DNA from: Rhizobacter sp. SG703
GTDB taxonomy: Bacteria; Pseudomonadota; Gammaproteobacteria; Burkholderiales; Burkholderiaceae_C
Length of the DNA: 64,000 nucleotides
NCBI RefSeq assembly: GCF_012275445.1
Contig: NZ_JAAZQK010000002.1
Span: forward strand, 186,001 to 250,000
Direction of reading: 5' to 3'
Both the position numbers and the translations under genes were made by a program. Below the pieces are notes generated by a model that ran no database searches, was not told the DNA's origin, and saw only the letters and a program-made list of their open reading frames with translations. Below are positions 15,858 through 24,361 of the stretch, one piece after another. Position 1 is the stretch's first letter. Every line of letters starts with the position of its first letter.

Positions 15858-16445
15858 CTACCGCAGGTCCCCCGCCAGCGACGCCAGCGTCTCCGCGCCG
15901 ATCGCCACATGCGCCGGGTAGTGCGTGTGGTCGCAGCCGAGCTTGCAGGCCGCGCCAGCCCGCAGTGCTTCGCGCGCCGCGGGCGGCAGCTCGAACCGCA
16001 GGAAATGCACCGCCGAGGTCTTCTCCGCGGTCTCGCGGTCGAGGTCTTCGTCGGCGATCGCATAGACGCGCGCATGGCCTTCGACCTCGACGAACATGCG
16101 GTCCTCGACGCCGATCAGCCGCGCCAGCTCGCGCTTGCGCTCGTGCACGTCGGGGTACTCGATCAGCATCGTCGCCTTCCAGTTGCCGCCGTCGGGCAGC
16201 AGCGGCGCGTAGGCCTCGATCTCGCCGCGGATGCCGTCCTCGTCGAAGATCTTCTCGATGTGCAGCATCTCCTGGATCTGGCGCCGGATCGTCTGCTCGT
16301 CCTCGAACTGCACGGTGACGTGCTCGCCCAGCGCCACCGAGCGCAGCCGGCGGTGCGCGATGAACGCCGGCCGCTGCGCCTGGCGGATCTTCGCGTAGGC
16401 CTCCAGCGTCAGCAGGCTGTCGGGGGTGATCGTCGCGATCGGCAT
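15858..16445 (-). CDS. DUF3501 family protein
   Basis: 195-residue soluble protein starting MPIATITPDSLLTLEAYAKI, matching DUF3501. Conserved features include FIAHRRLRSVALGEHVTVQFED, QIQEMLHIEKIFDE and CKLGCDHTHYPAH; the Cys-x3-Cys-x-His-x-His cluster suggests metal binding. In many proteobacteria this family sits beside a rubrerythrin and a GlpC-like Fe-S protein, as it does here: it begins 22 bp after the Fe-S gene on the same strand. The activity is unknown. By context it probably belongs to peroxide or redox defence. Confidence 0.85.
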   Translation of the reverse strand: MPIATITPDSLLTLEAYAKIRQAQRPAFIAHRRLRSVALGEHVTVQFEDEQTIRRQIQEMLHIEKIFDEDGIRGEIEAYAPLLPDGGNWKATMLIEYPDVHERKRELARLIGVEDRMFVEVEGHARVYAIADEDLDRETAEKTSAVHFLRFELPPAAREALRAGAACKLGCDHTHYPAHVAIGAETLASLAGDLR

Positions 16446-16467
16446 CTCGGCTCCCGATGCATTCCCG

Positions 16468-17814
16468 TCACAAGCCGTACGCGATGCGCACCAGGCTCAG
16501 CGGATGCGCCAGCGTCGCCGCCGGCGCGCCCTGCTGCGCGATGCCTTGCGCGATGTGGTGCCCCGCCAGCGCGCAGTCGGAGCTGATGTAGTCCGGCCCG
16601 TTGGCCGCCATCGCCTTGAAGACCGGCCTGCCGATCTTCATCGCGACCGGGTGGGTCGGCGTCTTCACGCCATAGGTGCCGGCATGCCCGGAGCAGCGCT
16701 CCACCGTGTTCAACTGCACCGTCACTGCCTGGCCGATCAGCTTCAGCAGCTCCTCGGTCTTGCGGCCGATCTTCTGCACCCGGCCGTGGCAGGGCACGTG
16801 GTAGCTGACCTTGCCGAGCGGCTGCTTGAAGTCGGTCTTCAGCAGGCCGTCCTTGTGGCGGGCCACGAGGTATTCGAACGGGTCGAACATCGCCTGCTGC
16901 ACCCGTATCACGTCCGCGTCGCCAGGGAACAGCAGCGGCAGTTCCTGCTTGAACATCAGCGTGCAGCTCGGGATCGCGCTCAGGATCGCGAAGCCGTCCT
17001 TCGCGTAGCGCGCCAGCACCGGCACGTTGGCTTCCTTGTGCCGCGCCACCGCATCCAGGTCGCCGAGCTCCAGCTTCGGCATGCCGCAGCACGATTCCTT
17101 GTCGACGATCTCGTACGGGATGTCGTTGTGCGCCAGCACCTCCAGCAGGTCGTGGCCGATGCCGGGTTCGTTGTAGTTGACGTAGCAGGTCGAGAAGATC
17201 GCCACCTTGCCCGGCGTGCGCTCGCCGTTCGTGACCTGGGTCGCCGCGCCGCGCTTGTTCGCGCTCCAGCGGAAGCGGCTCGCGGCCAGCTCCGGCAGCC
17301 AGGCCTCGGGGTGCACCTGCAGCGCTGTGTCGAGCAGCCGGCGCATCGGCTTCGCGCGGTTCAATGCATTCGCCACCTGCACCACCACCGGGATGCCGGC
17401 GAACTGGCCGTGCACGTCGGTCGACGCGAGGAAGCGTTCGCCGGCCCCGACCCCGCCGCGCTTGAACTTGATGGCCTTGGCGCGCAGCATCGTGTGCGGG
17501 AAGTCGAGGTTCCACGGGTGCGGCGGCACGTACGGGCACTTCGTCATGTAGCAGAGGTCGCACAGGTAGCACTGGTCGACCACCTTCGCGTAGTCGGCCT
17601 TCGCGACGCCGTCGACCTCGCCGGTCGAGCTGTTGTCGACCAGGTCGAACAGCGTCGGGAACGACTGGCACAGGCTCACGCAGCGCCGGCAGCCATGGCA
17701 GATGTCGAAGACGCGCTCCATCTCGTGGAGGCAGGCCCCCTCGTCGTAGAACGAGGGGTTCTTCCAGTCGACAGGATGGCGTGTCGGCGCCTCGAGGTTC
17801 CCTTCGCGGGTCAT
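16468..17814 (-). CDS. GlpC/HdrB-type Fe-S oxidoreductase
   Basis: 448 residues. Two [4Fe-4S] ferredoxin motifs lie near the N-terminus: CHGCRRCVSLCQSFP and CYLCDLCYMTKCP. Two CCG-type domains follow, with ESCCGMP in the first and the more diverged PCHGR/ERCSGHAG in the second. These domains bind non-canonical clusters or a catalytic site in HdrB, GlpC and LldE-like enzymes. Electron donor and substrate are unknown. It starts at the ATG at 17814, 4 bp after the rubrerythrin stop, so the two genes are translationally close. The rubrerythrin and DUF3501 neighbours point to reduction of peroxide or a thiol/disulfide compound. Confidence 0.87.
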   Translation of the reverse strand: MTREGNLEAPTRHPVDWKNPSFYDEGACLHEMERVFDICHGCRRCVSLCQSFPTLFDLVDNSSTGEVDGVAKADYAKVVDQCYLCDLCYMTKCPYVPPHPWNLDFPHTMLRAKAIKFKRGGVGAGERFLASTDVHGQFAGIPVVVQVANALNRAKPMRRLLDTALQVHPEAWLPELAASRFRWSANKRGAATQVTNGERTPGKVAIFSTCYVNYNEPGIGHDLLEVLAHNDIPYEIVDKESCCGMPKLELGDLDAVARHKEANVPVLARYAKDGFAILSAIPSCTLMFKQELPLLFPGDADVIRVQQAMFDPFEYLVARHKDGLLKTDFKQPLGKVSYHVPCHGRVQKIGRKTEELLKLIGQAVTVQLNTVERCSGHAGTYGVKTPTHPVAMKIGRPVFKAMAANGPDYISSDCALAGHHIAQGIAQQGAPAATLAHPLSLVRIAYGL

Positions 17815-17818
17815 GCCG

Positions 17819-18238
17819 TCAATCGACGAGGGCGTCCAGGGCCTTCTGGTAGCGGTTCGCGTGGGATCGCTCGGCCTTGGCCAGCGTCTCGAACCAGTCG
17901 GCGATCTCGTCGAAGCCTTCGGTGCGCGCCTGTCGCGCCATGCCCGGGTACATGTCGGTGTACTCGTGCGTCTCGCCGGCCACCGCGGCCAGCAGGTTCT
18001 GCCGGCTCGAGCCGATCGGCAGCCCGGTGGCCGGGTCGCCCACCGCCTCCAGGAATTCGAGGTGGCCGTGCGCATGGCCGGTCTCTCCCTCGGCGGTGGA
18101 GCGGAACAGCGCCGCCACGTCGTTCTGCCCTTCGATGTCGGCCTTGTTCGCGAAGTAGAGGTAGCGGCGATTCGCCTGCGACTCGCCGGCAAACGCGTCC
18201 TTCAGGTTCTGCTCGGTCTTCGATCCTTTCAATCCCAT
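17819..18238 (-). CDS. Rubrerythrin-like diiron protein
   Basis: 139-residue ferritin-like four-helix protein. Diiron ligands appear as [15 protein letters not shown] (E..., Y-rich helix 1), [15 protein letters not shown] (E-x2-H), [11 protein letters not shown] and [11 protein letters not shown] (E-x2-H). The C-terminal rubredoxin domain of classic rubrerythrins is missing, so an external donor, perhaps the Fe-S protein next door, is likely. Expected role: peroxide reduction in the cytoplasm. The ATG at 18238 ([12 protein letters not shown]) is chosen over a longer reading; AGGAGAG lies upstream. First gene of a three-gene operon. Confidence 0.88.
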   Translation of the reverse strand: MGLKGSKTEQNLKDAFAGESQANRRYLYFANKADIEGQNDVAALFRSTAEGETGHAHGHLEFLEAVGDPATGLPIGSSRQNLLAAVAGETHEYTDMYPGMARQARTEGFDEIADWFETLAKAERSHANRYQKALDALVD

Positions 18239-18356
18239 GGCGCTCTCCTGCTGGTGGATGTGAAGTGGATGCAAGCGTCCCTTGCGTTCCCCCTGCGGTC
18301 AGGAGGACCCGCGAACCCTAGCGCGACCGCCGGTCGCCGGCAAATACAAAGCTTCA

Positions 18357-18381
18357 ATGCAGTGCATAGCAGGCGGCTATG
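18357..18381. promoter_or_regulatory. Overlapping palindromes upstream of the rubrerythrin operon
   Basis: ATGCA-G-TGCAT (18357-18367) overlaps CATAGC-AGGCG-GCTATG (18365-18381), both perfect. They lie about 120-145 bp upstream of the rubrerythrin start in an AT-rich patch. They are plausible operator sites for a redox regulator, but the regulator cannot be named. Confidence 0.4.
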
Positions 18382-18404
18382 TTTTCTGCGGGTAAACGAG
18401 CCTG

Positions 18405-19271
18405 TCAGCCCAGCCCGAGCAGCTGGCGGGTCAGCTGGTTGAGCCGGCCGTCGGGCGACGCCAGGTCGTGCAGCACGGTCAGGTGATGGGTGCCGGCAAT
18501 GCGCTCGCAGACCGGCACCGCGCGCTCGCCCCAGGCGGTGCGGATGGCGTCGTTCTGCAGCAGGAATTCCTCGCTCTCGTCGGCGCCGACCGCGGCGCAC
18601 AGCACACCGTTCGGCGCCGGCATCGCCACCGGGCTCAGCTTCGCGGCCAGCGCCGGCGTGAGCCGCAGGTCGGCCGCCAGGAAGGGCGTGCGGCGCACCG
18701 GCTCCAGGTCGAACACGCCGCTGATCGCCAGCGCACCGCGCACCAGATTCGGTGGCAGGTCGGCGCCCAGCTGGCGCCATTCGCAGTTCAGCAGCATCGC
18801 GGCCAGGTGGCCGCCGGCCGAATGCCCGGCCACGATGATGCGCAGCGGGTCGCCGCCGTACAGCGCCGCGTGGCGCCACACCCAGGCCAGTGCCTGCGCC
18901 ATCTGCAGCGCGATCGTGTCGATGCCGACCGGCGCGTCGGGCGTGCCCGGGCACAGCGCGTAGTTCGGCACCACCACCATCGCGCCGGCATGCACGAAGG
19001 TCGGCGCGACGAAGGAATGCTCGGACTTGTCGAGCGAGCGCCACCAGCCGCCGTGGATGAACACCAGCACCGGGGCGCCGGCGCGCGGCGACGGGAAGAT
19101 GTCCAGCGTCTCGTTCGGGCCGTCGCCATAGGGCACGTCGAGCCGGCGCGACATGCTGTCGCGCGACAGCGCCGACGCCCGCGCCCAGCGCTCGAAGATA
19201 TCCGGGTGCTCCGGAATGCGCGCCCGGTTGTTGTATTGCTGGTCGAGGCGGTCGGGGTCGAATCGGGCCAT
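18405..19271 (-). CDS. Alpha/beta hydrolase, arylformamidase/BD-FAE-like
   Basis: 288-residue soluble esterase-type hydrolase. Oxyanion motif HGGWWRSLDKSEHSF and nucleophile elbow AGHSAGGHLAAM are typical of the carboxylesterase and kynurenine-formamidase (AFMID) group. The histidine appears to be in IAGTHHLTVLHDLA. The start MARFDPDRLDQQYNNRARIP also resembles the conserved N-terminus of arylformamidase-like proteins. A role in tryptophan breakdown is possible, but no kynurenine pathway genes are adjacent, so substrate assignment is weak. Convergent with nothing; its 3' end faces the rubrerythrin promoter. Confidence 0.8.
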   Translation of the reverse strand: MARFDPDRLDQQYNNRARIPEHPDIFERWARASALSRDSMSRRLDVPYGDGPNETLDIFPSPRAGAPVLVFIHGGWWRSLDKSEHSFVAPTFVHAGAMVVVPNYALCPGTPDAPVGIDTIALQMAQALAWVWRHAALYGGDPLRIIVAGHSAGGHLAAMLLNCEWRQLGADLPPNLVRGALAISGVFDLEPVRRTPFLAADLRLTPALAAKLSPVAMPAPNGVLCAAVGADESEEFLLQNDAIRTAWGERAVPVCERIAGTHHLTVLHDLASPDGRLNQLTRQLLGLG

Positions 19272-19416
19272 GCGGTCTCCGCGGTGCCGGCACAGGGGTG
19301 CCGGATGGGTTGTTTCTAACCCGGCCGCCGCCGCAGGGCAAGCCGGCGCAGGTCACCGATCGAAACCGGTGCAACCGCCACGCCACGGCAGAATGCGCCA
19401 TCGCTACGAGGCCCGC

Positions 19417-19908
19417 ATGCACGCACGCTCCCACCGCCCTTCGCGCGGATTCACGTTGATCGAACTGATGGTGGTCGTCGCCGTCATTGCCGTGCTGGCC
19501 ACGCTGGCTGTGCCCAGCATGCAGGGCCGGCTGGTGCGCGGGCAGCTGGTCGAGGCGGTCAAGCTGGCCGACATCGCGAAGGCGCCGGTCGCCGCCGCCT
19601 GGGCCACCACCAAGACCCTGCCGGTGGACAACGCTGCCGCCGGGTTGCCGGCCAGCGACAAGATCGTCAGCACGCTGGTCAGCGCGGTGGCCGTCGAATC
19701 GGGCGCGATCCAGATCACCTTCGGCAACCAGGCCAACGGCGCGATCCGCGGCAAGACGCTGACGCTGCGCCCGGCGGTGGTCGAAGACGCGCAGGTCGTG
19801 CCGGTCTCGTGGGTCTGCGGCAACTCGCCGGTGCCGGCCAAGATGACGGCCAAGGGCCTGAACAAGACCGACGTGCCGCCCAATTTCCTGCCGGTGAACT
19901 GCCGCTGA
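19417..19908 (+). CDS. Type IV prepilin-like protein (PilA/minor pilin family)
   Basis: 163 residues beginning MHARSHRPSRG-FTLIELMVVVAVIAVLA. The short basic leader ending in Gly, Phe at +1 and Glu at +5 are the class III signal cut and methylated by PilD. A hydrophobic helix follows, then a globular domain with two cysteines near the C-terminus (VSWVCGNS, LPVNCR), likely a D-region disulfide. It could be a pilus subunit or a pseudopilin; the size and Cys pair favour a pilin. I chose the ATG at 19417; an ATG at 19393 would lengthen the leader by 8 residues. gspAB lie downstream. Confidence 0.85.
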   Translation: MHARSHRPSRGFTLIELMVVVAVIAVLATLAVPSMQGRLVRGQLVEAVKLADIAKAPVAAAWATTKTLPVDNAAAGLPASDKIVSTLVSAVAVESGAIQITFGNQANGAIRGKTLTLRPAVVEDAQVVPVSWVCGNSPVPAKMTAKGLNKTDVPPNFLPVNCR

Positions 19909-19950
19909 ATGCAGGCCAGGGCCTTGGCACGAAGATCGCTTTGTTGAACT

Positions 19951-19978
19951 CGCCTGGCCGGGAAAACCGCGCCAGGCG
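19951..19978 (+). terminator. Strong hairpin after the pilin gene
   Basis: CGCCTGGC (19951-19958) pairs with GCCAGGCG (19971-19978) and the stem continues through CGG/CCG around AAAA. It lies 43 bp past the pilin stop. A second small stem (CCCCG...CGGGG) follows before the small ORF. No T-tract, so it could be an mRNA stabiliser rather than a terminator. Confidence 0.4.
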
Positions 19979-20023
19979 GTCGTCCCCGGCCGTTTCGGGG
20001 CGATCCGGAAACATGGAGTTCAC

Positions 20024-20146
20024 ATGATTGACAAACAACGTCACCGCGCCCGCCCCGTTCCCCACGGCTTCCTGCCGAACTGGGTGCTGGTGGTGCTCGC
20101 GACCGGCGCGATGGCCCTCGTCGGCTTCGCCCATTCGTTCGTCTGA
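20024..20146 (+). CDS. 40-residue single-helix membrane peptide, hypothetical
   Basis: The reading frame begins MIDKQRHRARPVPHG, then a hydrophobic helix NWVLVVLATGAMALVGFA, ending HSFV. The N-terminal basic residues and a single hydrophobic segment predict a small inner-membrane protein with N-in orientation. GGAG lies 6 bases before the ATG, a good ribosome-binding site. It sits between the prepilin gene and gspA on the same strand. I recognise no family. Its coding reality rests on the ribosome-binding site, the codon pattern and the helix; homologues would settle it. Confidence 0.5.
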   Translation: MIDKQRHRARPVPHGFLPNWVLVVLATGAMALVGFAHSFV

Positions 20147-20258
20147 GCGGTCCTCTTCCCCACTGATCGATCGCGTGCATCTCCGGAGCCGTGAAGGCGC
20201 CGGGCGGCGATAGACTGCGCGAGGCCGCACCGGCCGCTCGCACCGTCACCCCGCCCCC

Positions 20259-21962
20259 ATGTACGCGCCATTCTTCGGGCTCAAGCAGGAGCCCTTCTCG
20301 ATCGCCCCGGATCCGCGCTACCTGTTCATGAGCGAGCGGCACCGCGAGGCGCTCGCCCACCTGCTGTACGGCGTGCGCGGCGGCGGCGGCTTCGTGCTGC
20401 TGACCGGCGAGATCGGCGCCGGCAAGACCACCGTCTGTCGCTGCTTCCTCGAGCAGATCCCGAAGCGCTGCAACGTCGCCTACATCTTCAACCCGAAGCT
20501 GACGGTGTTCGAGCTGCTGAAGACGGTCTGCGAAGAATTCCGCATCCCGTACCAGCACCAGGGCCCGGGCGCGCCGACGGTGAAGGACTACCTCGACCCG
20601 CTGAACGACTTCCTGCTGCGTACGCACGCGATCGGCTTGAACAACGTGCTGATCATCGACGAGGCGCAGAACCTGTCGCCCGACGTGCTGGAGCAGCTGC
20701 GCCTGCTGACCAACCTCGAGACCACCGAACGCAAGCTGCTGCAGATCATCCTGATCGGCCAGCCGGAGCTGCGCGACATGCTGGCGCGGCCGCAGCTGGA
20801 GCAGTTGGCGCAACGCGTGATCGCGCGCTACCACCTGAAGGCGCTGAGCGAGAAGGAAACCTCGCAATACATCCGCCACCGCATGGCGGTCGCCGGCATG
20901 CGCACCGCGCTGCCGTTCGACCGGCCGGCGCGCCACCGCATCTTCCAACTGTCGCGCGGCGTGCCGCGGCGCATCAACCTGCTGTGCGACCGCGCGCTGC
21001 TGGGAGCCTACGGGCAGGGCCAGCCGCGCGTCGACGAGGCCATCGTCGACAAGGCGGCGGCCGAGGTGTTCGGCTCGGCGCACGACGACGACGCGACACT
21101 GCCGGCCGGCTCGCGCTTCGCGCATGCGGCGCGCTGGGGGCTCGGCGCCGCCGGTGCAGCGGCGCTGCTGGGCATGGTGGCCTGGGCGGTCGACGGCCGG
21201 CTCGGGCGGCCGTCCAATGGCACCCCCGATGCGCAGGCCTCGCAGTTCCCGGCCTCGGCCGCCAGTTCGCCCGACAAGGCACGGCCCGCGGTCGCGGCCG
21301 CATCGGCCGCCACGCCCGCCGCGCCGCCGGCGAGCGCGGTGTCGCTCGACCTGCGCGACGGCCTGAAGACCGCCTGGCGCACGGAGAAGGAGGCTTGGCG
21401 CGAACTGGCCCCGGCCTGGAAGCTGGCCGCCGACCTGCCCGACCCCTGCGCCAGCGCGCAGCGCGAGAACCTGCTGTGCTTCCGCACCGTCGCGACGCTG
21501 GCGCTGATCCGCCAGCTCAGCCGCCCCGGCATCCTGCTGCTGCGCGACGACGCCGGGCAATCGGTCTTCGTGCTGCTGACCGCGCTGACGCCGCAGACCG
21601 CGACGCTGCGCGCCGGCGGCGTCTCGCAGACGGTGTCGCTGCTGTCGCTGGCCAAGGTGTGGCGCGGCGATTTCGCGACCTTCTGGCGTGCGCCCGAGGG
21701 CTACCAGTCGGCGCTCAGCGAAGGCAGCGGCGGGCCGGTGGTCGAGGCGCTGGCCACGCTGGTTGCGCGGGCCGACGGCGCAAGCGCACCGAGCGGCGCG
21801 TCATCGTTCAACGCGGCGCTGAAATCGCGCCTCGCCGCCTTCCAGGTGGCCTGGGGCCTGAGTGCCGACGGCGTCGCCGGTCCCACCACCTTCATGCAGC
21901 TCAACCGCGCCGCCGGCGTCGACGAGCCGCGCCTGCAGGCCGATGCCGGCCTGGTCCACTGA
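20259..21962 (+). CDS. gspA: GspA/ExeA-type AAA ATPase with peptidoglycan-binding domain
   Basis: 567 residues. N-terminal AAA domain: MYAPFFGLKQEPFSIAPDPR, Walker A GEIGAGKT (50-57), Walker B LIIDEAQ (about 131-137). A single membrane helix lies around 292-307. The periplasmic part ends in a PG_binding_1 domain (LAAFQVAWGLSADGVAGPTTFMQL). In Aeromonas, ExeA with ExeB binds peptidoglycan and helps assemble the type II secretin ExeD. gspB follows after 11 bp, confirming the pair. The core type II genes (gspC-N) are not in this window. Inner-membrane location with the ATPase in the cytoplasm. Confidence 0.9.
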   Translation: MYAPFFGLKQEPFSIAPDPRYLFMSERHREALAHLLYGVRGGGGFVLLTGEIGAGKTTVCRCFLEQIPKRCNVAYIFNPKLTVFELLKTVCEEFRIPYQHQGPGAPTVKDYLDPLNDFLLRTHAIGLNNVLIIDEAQNLSPDVLEQLRLLTNLETTERKLLQIILIGQPELRDMLARPQLEQLAQRVIARYHLKALSEKETSQYIRHRMAVAGMRTALPFDRPARHRIFQLSRGVPRRINLLCDRALLGAYGQGQPRVDEAIVDKAAAEVFGSAHDDDATLPAGSRFAHAARWGLGAAGAAALLGMVAWAVDGRLGRPSNGTPDAQASQFPASAASSPDKARPAVAAASAATPAAPPASAVSLDLRDGLKTAWRTEKEAWRELAPAWKLAADLPDPCASAQRENLLCFRTVATLALIRQLSRPGILLLRDDAGQSVFVLLTALTPQTATLRAGGVSQTVSLLSLAKVWRGDFATFWRAPEGYQSALSEGSGGPVVEALATLVARADGASAPSGASSFNAALKSRLAAFQVAWGLSADGVAGPTTFMQLNRAAGVDEPRLQADAGLVH

Positions 21963-21973
21963 AAGGCATTGCG

Positions 21974-22657
21974 ATGTCCTACATCCTCGATGCCCTGCGG
22001 CGCGCCGATTCCGAACGCGAACGCGGCCGCGTGCCCGGCCTGCACGCCCAGCCGGCCAGCGGCACGGCCGATGACGACGACCTGCCGGACGGCCGCGGCG
22101 GCATGCGCTGGGGCTTCGTCGCGTCGCTGCTCGGGCTGGCGCTGGTCGTCGTGTTCGCATGGATGGCGTTCGGCCGCGACAAGCCGATCGAGGTGATCGT
22201 GTCGGCACCGCCGCCGCTGGTGCAGCCGCAGCCGGTCGCGCCGGCGCCGGTGGCAACCGCGGTGCCGACGCCCGAGCCGGTGCCAGCGCCGGTACAAGAG
22301 CCGGTCGCTGCCGCCGCGCCGGCGACACCCGCGCCGGAGCGCGTCGCCGCGGCCGCCAACAAGCCGCAGCGCAAGCCGGCCCCGGCCAAGCGCGAGCCGG
22401 TGCGCGCCGTCCCGCCGCCGGACGAGCCGAAGGCCGTGCCGCTGAGCGAGCTGCCCGAGGATGTGCGCCGCCAGCTGCCGACGCTCGCGATCAGCGGCGC
22501 CACCTACTCCGCGAGCCGCGCGAACCGCATGCTGATCGTCAACGGCCAGCTGTATCACGAGGGCGACATCGTCGCGCCCAACCTTCACCTGGAGCAGATC
22601 CAGCTCAAGTCGGCGGTGCTGCGCTACAAGAGCTGGCGCTATTCGGTGGGGTATTGA
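21974..22657 (+). CDS. gspB: GspB/ExeB-type secretion accessory protein
   Basis: 227 residues starting MSYILDALRRADSERERG, the hallmark GspB N-terminus. A membrane helix (about 46-63) is followed by a long Pro/Ala/Val-rich periplasmic linker. The C-terminal GspB domain (LAISGATYSASRANRMLIVN...LYHEGDIV) resembles the GspC HR fold. It partners GspA in placing the type II secretin through the peptidoglycan. Starts 11 bp after gspA and is surely co-transcribed. A CCGGAT hairpin follows 10 bp after the stop. Confidence 0.9.
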   Translation: MSYILDALRRADSERERGRVPGLHAQPASGTADDDDLPDGRGGMRWGFVASLLGLALVVVFAWMAFGRDKPIEVIVSAPPPLVQPQPVAPAPVATAVPTPEPVPAPVQEPVAAAAPATPAPERVAAAANKPQRKPAPAKREPVRAVPPPDEPKAVPLSELPEDVRRQLPTLAISGATYSASRANRMLIVNGQLYHEGDIVAPNLHLEQIQLKSAVLRYKSWRYSVGY

Positions 22658-22667
22658 GCCCGGCGTT

Positions 22668-22685
22668 CCCGGATTGGCATCCGGG
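22668..22685 (+). terminator. Hairpin CCCGGAT-TGGC-ATCCGGG after gspB (dispersed palindrome)
   Basis: Perfect 7-base stem with a TGGC loop, 10 bp past the gspB stop. It is followed by CTACTGGAT rather than a T-tract. A near-identical palindrome with the same CTAC extension occurs at 55634-55651, so it belongs to a repeated class used at gene ends. Confidence 0.55.
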
Positions 22686-22736
22686 CTACTGGATGCGGGG
22701 TAGGCTGCGGCCTTCACGCGCCACAGGAGATCCGGC

Positions 22737-22970
22737 ATGAGCGACAAATCGATCCTCGACCACATCAGCGCCCTCGTCGACGAGGAGCAGCAGCTGCGCG
22801 ACGGCGCGACCGCGCCCGGCCAGAACGCCGAGCGCATCCGACACATCGAGCACCAGCTCGACCAATGCTGGGACCTGTTGCGGCAGCGCCGCGCGAAACG
22901 CGAGTTCGGCGACGACCCGTCGAGCGCCCGGGTGCGCGACGAGAAAACCGTCGAAGGCTACGAGGGCTAG
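22737..22970 (+). CDS. DUF2630 family protein
   Basis: 77 residues, soluble and charged, starting MSDKSILDHISALVDEEQQLRD. Residues EHQLDQCWDLLRQRRAKREFG are the family signature of DUF2630, thought to be a helical hairpin. Function unknown. CAGGAGATCC provides a good ribosome-binding site before the ATG. It stands alone between gspB and the murA-like gene. Confidence 0.85.
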   Translation: MSDKSILDHISALVDEEQQLRDGATAPGQNAERIRHIEHQLDQCWDLLRQRRAKREFGDDPSSARVRDEKTVEGYEG

Positions 22971-23058
22971 ACGCCACTTCACACGGACTTCATCCGGCGT
23001 TCGACGACGCCAAGGACAGTGCGCCGGTGCCCACCACCGCGCGCCTCGCGCACTGTCC

Positions 23059-24360
23059 ATGTCCCACCTCATCGTTCACGGCGGCCAGCCCTTGTCGGGC
23101 CGCATCGTCCCGTCGGCCAACAAGAACGCGGTGCTGCCGATCCTGTGCGCCACGCTGCTGACGCGCCAGCCGGTGCGCCTGCGCCGCGTGCCCGACATCA
23201 CCGACGTGCGCAAGATCCTCGAGGTCTTCCGCTCGCTCGGCAGCCGGGTCGAGGTCGACTTCAAGACCGGCCTGCTCGACCTGCACCACCGCCACACGCA
23301 CTTCGACGAGACGCTGCACCGCCTGCCGCAGGAGATGCGCTCGTCGATCATGCTGGTGCCGCCGCTGCTGGCGCGCTTCGGCGTCGCCCGCATCGAGAAC
23401 GACGTGCAGGGCTGCACGCTGGGCGTGCGCGAGATCGATCCGCACGTCGAGGTGCTGCAGCGCTTCGGCGCACGCGTCGAGCACCGGCCCGATGCGCTGA
23501 TCGTGCGCAACGACGGCCCGCTGCGCGCCGCCGACCACTGGCTCGACTACGCGTCGGTCACCACCACCGAGAACTTCGTGCTATGCGCGGCGCTCGCCGA
23601 CGGCAGCGCGACGCTGATGAACGCCGCCTCCGAGCCGCATGTGCAGGAGTTCTGCGAGTTCATGCGCCAGCTCGGCGCGCGCATCGAAGGCTGCGGCACC
23701 TCGCGGCTGACGATCCACGGTGTCGACGCGCTCGGCGGGACCGACTACAGCTTCGCCGACGACTTCCACGAGGTAGTCACCTTCCTCGCGCTCGGCGCGA
23801 TCACCGGCGGCGACGTGCGGGTGCGCAACACCGCGCCGCACCAGTTCCCGCTGATCGACCGCAGCTTCGCGAAGCTGGGCGTGCAGGTGCTGCATGAAGG
23901 CGGCTGGTCGCGCACCGTCGTCGACGGCCCGCTGCGCGTGGCCGAGCCGTTCACGCAGAACATGCTGCCGAAGATCGAGGCCGCGCCCTGGCCCTACCTG
24001 CCGGTGGACCTGCTGCCGATCTTCATCGCGCTCGGCACGCGGGCGCAGGGCAGCGTGATGTTCTGGAACAAGGTCTACGACGGCGCGCTCGGCTGGACCT
24101 CGGAGCTGTCGAAGTTCGGCGCACATGCGTTCCAGTCGGACCCGCACCGCATCGTGACCTTCGGCGGCAAGCCGCTGTCGCCGGCCGAGGTCGAGAGCCC
24201 GTACATCATCCGCGTCGCGATCGCGCTGCTGATGCTCGCGGCCAGCATCCCCGGCCGCTCGGTGATCCGCAACGCCGGGCCGATCCGGCGCGCGCACCCG
24301 CAGTTCGTCGAGAACCTGTGTGCGCTCGGGGCCAGGATCGAATGGGAGTCGGGCGACTGA
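23059..24360 (+). CDS. MurA-like enolpyruvyl transferase paralogue
   Basis: 433 residues of the EPSP synthase/MurA fold. Against E. coli MurA the loop Cys is kept (QGCTLGVREIDPH for GGCTIGARPVDLH), Lys22-Asn23 is kept (SANKNAVLPIL) and Asp305 is kept (LPVDLLPIF). The region around Arg331 (ENRFMHVPEL) is replaced by YDGALGWTSEL, and overall identity looks low. It may therefore be a second UDP-GlcNAc enolpyruvyl transferase or an enzyme acting on another sugar nucleotide. The usual murA neighbours of this order (the his cluster) are absent. ATG 23059 is the only start giving the conserved N-terminus. Confidence 0.8.
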   Translation: MSHLIVHGGQPLSGRIVPSANKNAVLPILCATLLTRQPVRLRRVPDITDVRKILEVFRSLGSRVEVDFKTGLLDLHHRHTHFDETLHRLPQEMRSSIMLVPPLLARFGVARIENDVQGCTLGVREIDPHVEVLQRFGARVEHRPDALIVRNDGPLRAADHWLDYASVTTTENFVLCAALADGSATLMNAASEPHVQEFCEFMRQLGARIEGCGTSRLTIHGVDALGGTDYSFADDFHEVVTFLALGAITGGDVRVRNTAPHQFPLIDRSFAKLGVQVLHEGGWSRTVVDGPLRVAEPFTQNMLPKIEAAPWPYLPVDLLPIFIALGTRAQGSVMFWNKVYDGALGWTSELSKFGAHAFQSDPHRIVTFGGKPLSPAEVESPYIIRVAIALLMLAASIPGRSVIRNAGPIRRAHPQFVENLCALGARIEWESGD

Positions 24361-24361
24361 T

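Noticed and set aside
23395-23440. Loss of the catalytic cysteine in the MurA-like protein
   Set aside because: Alignment with E. coli MurA shows the Cys retained in QGCTLG, so the protein cannot be called inactive on this ground.
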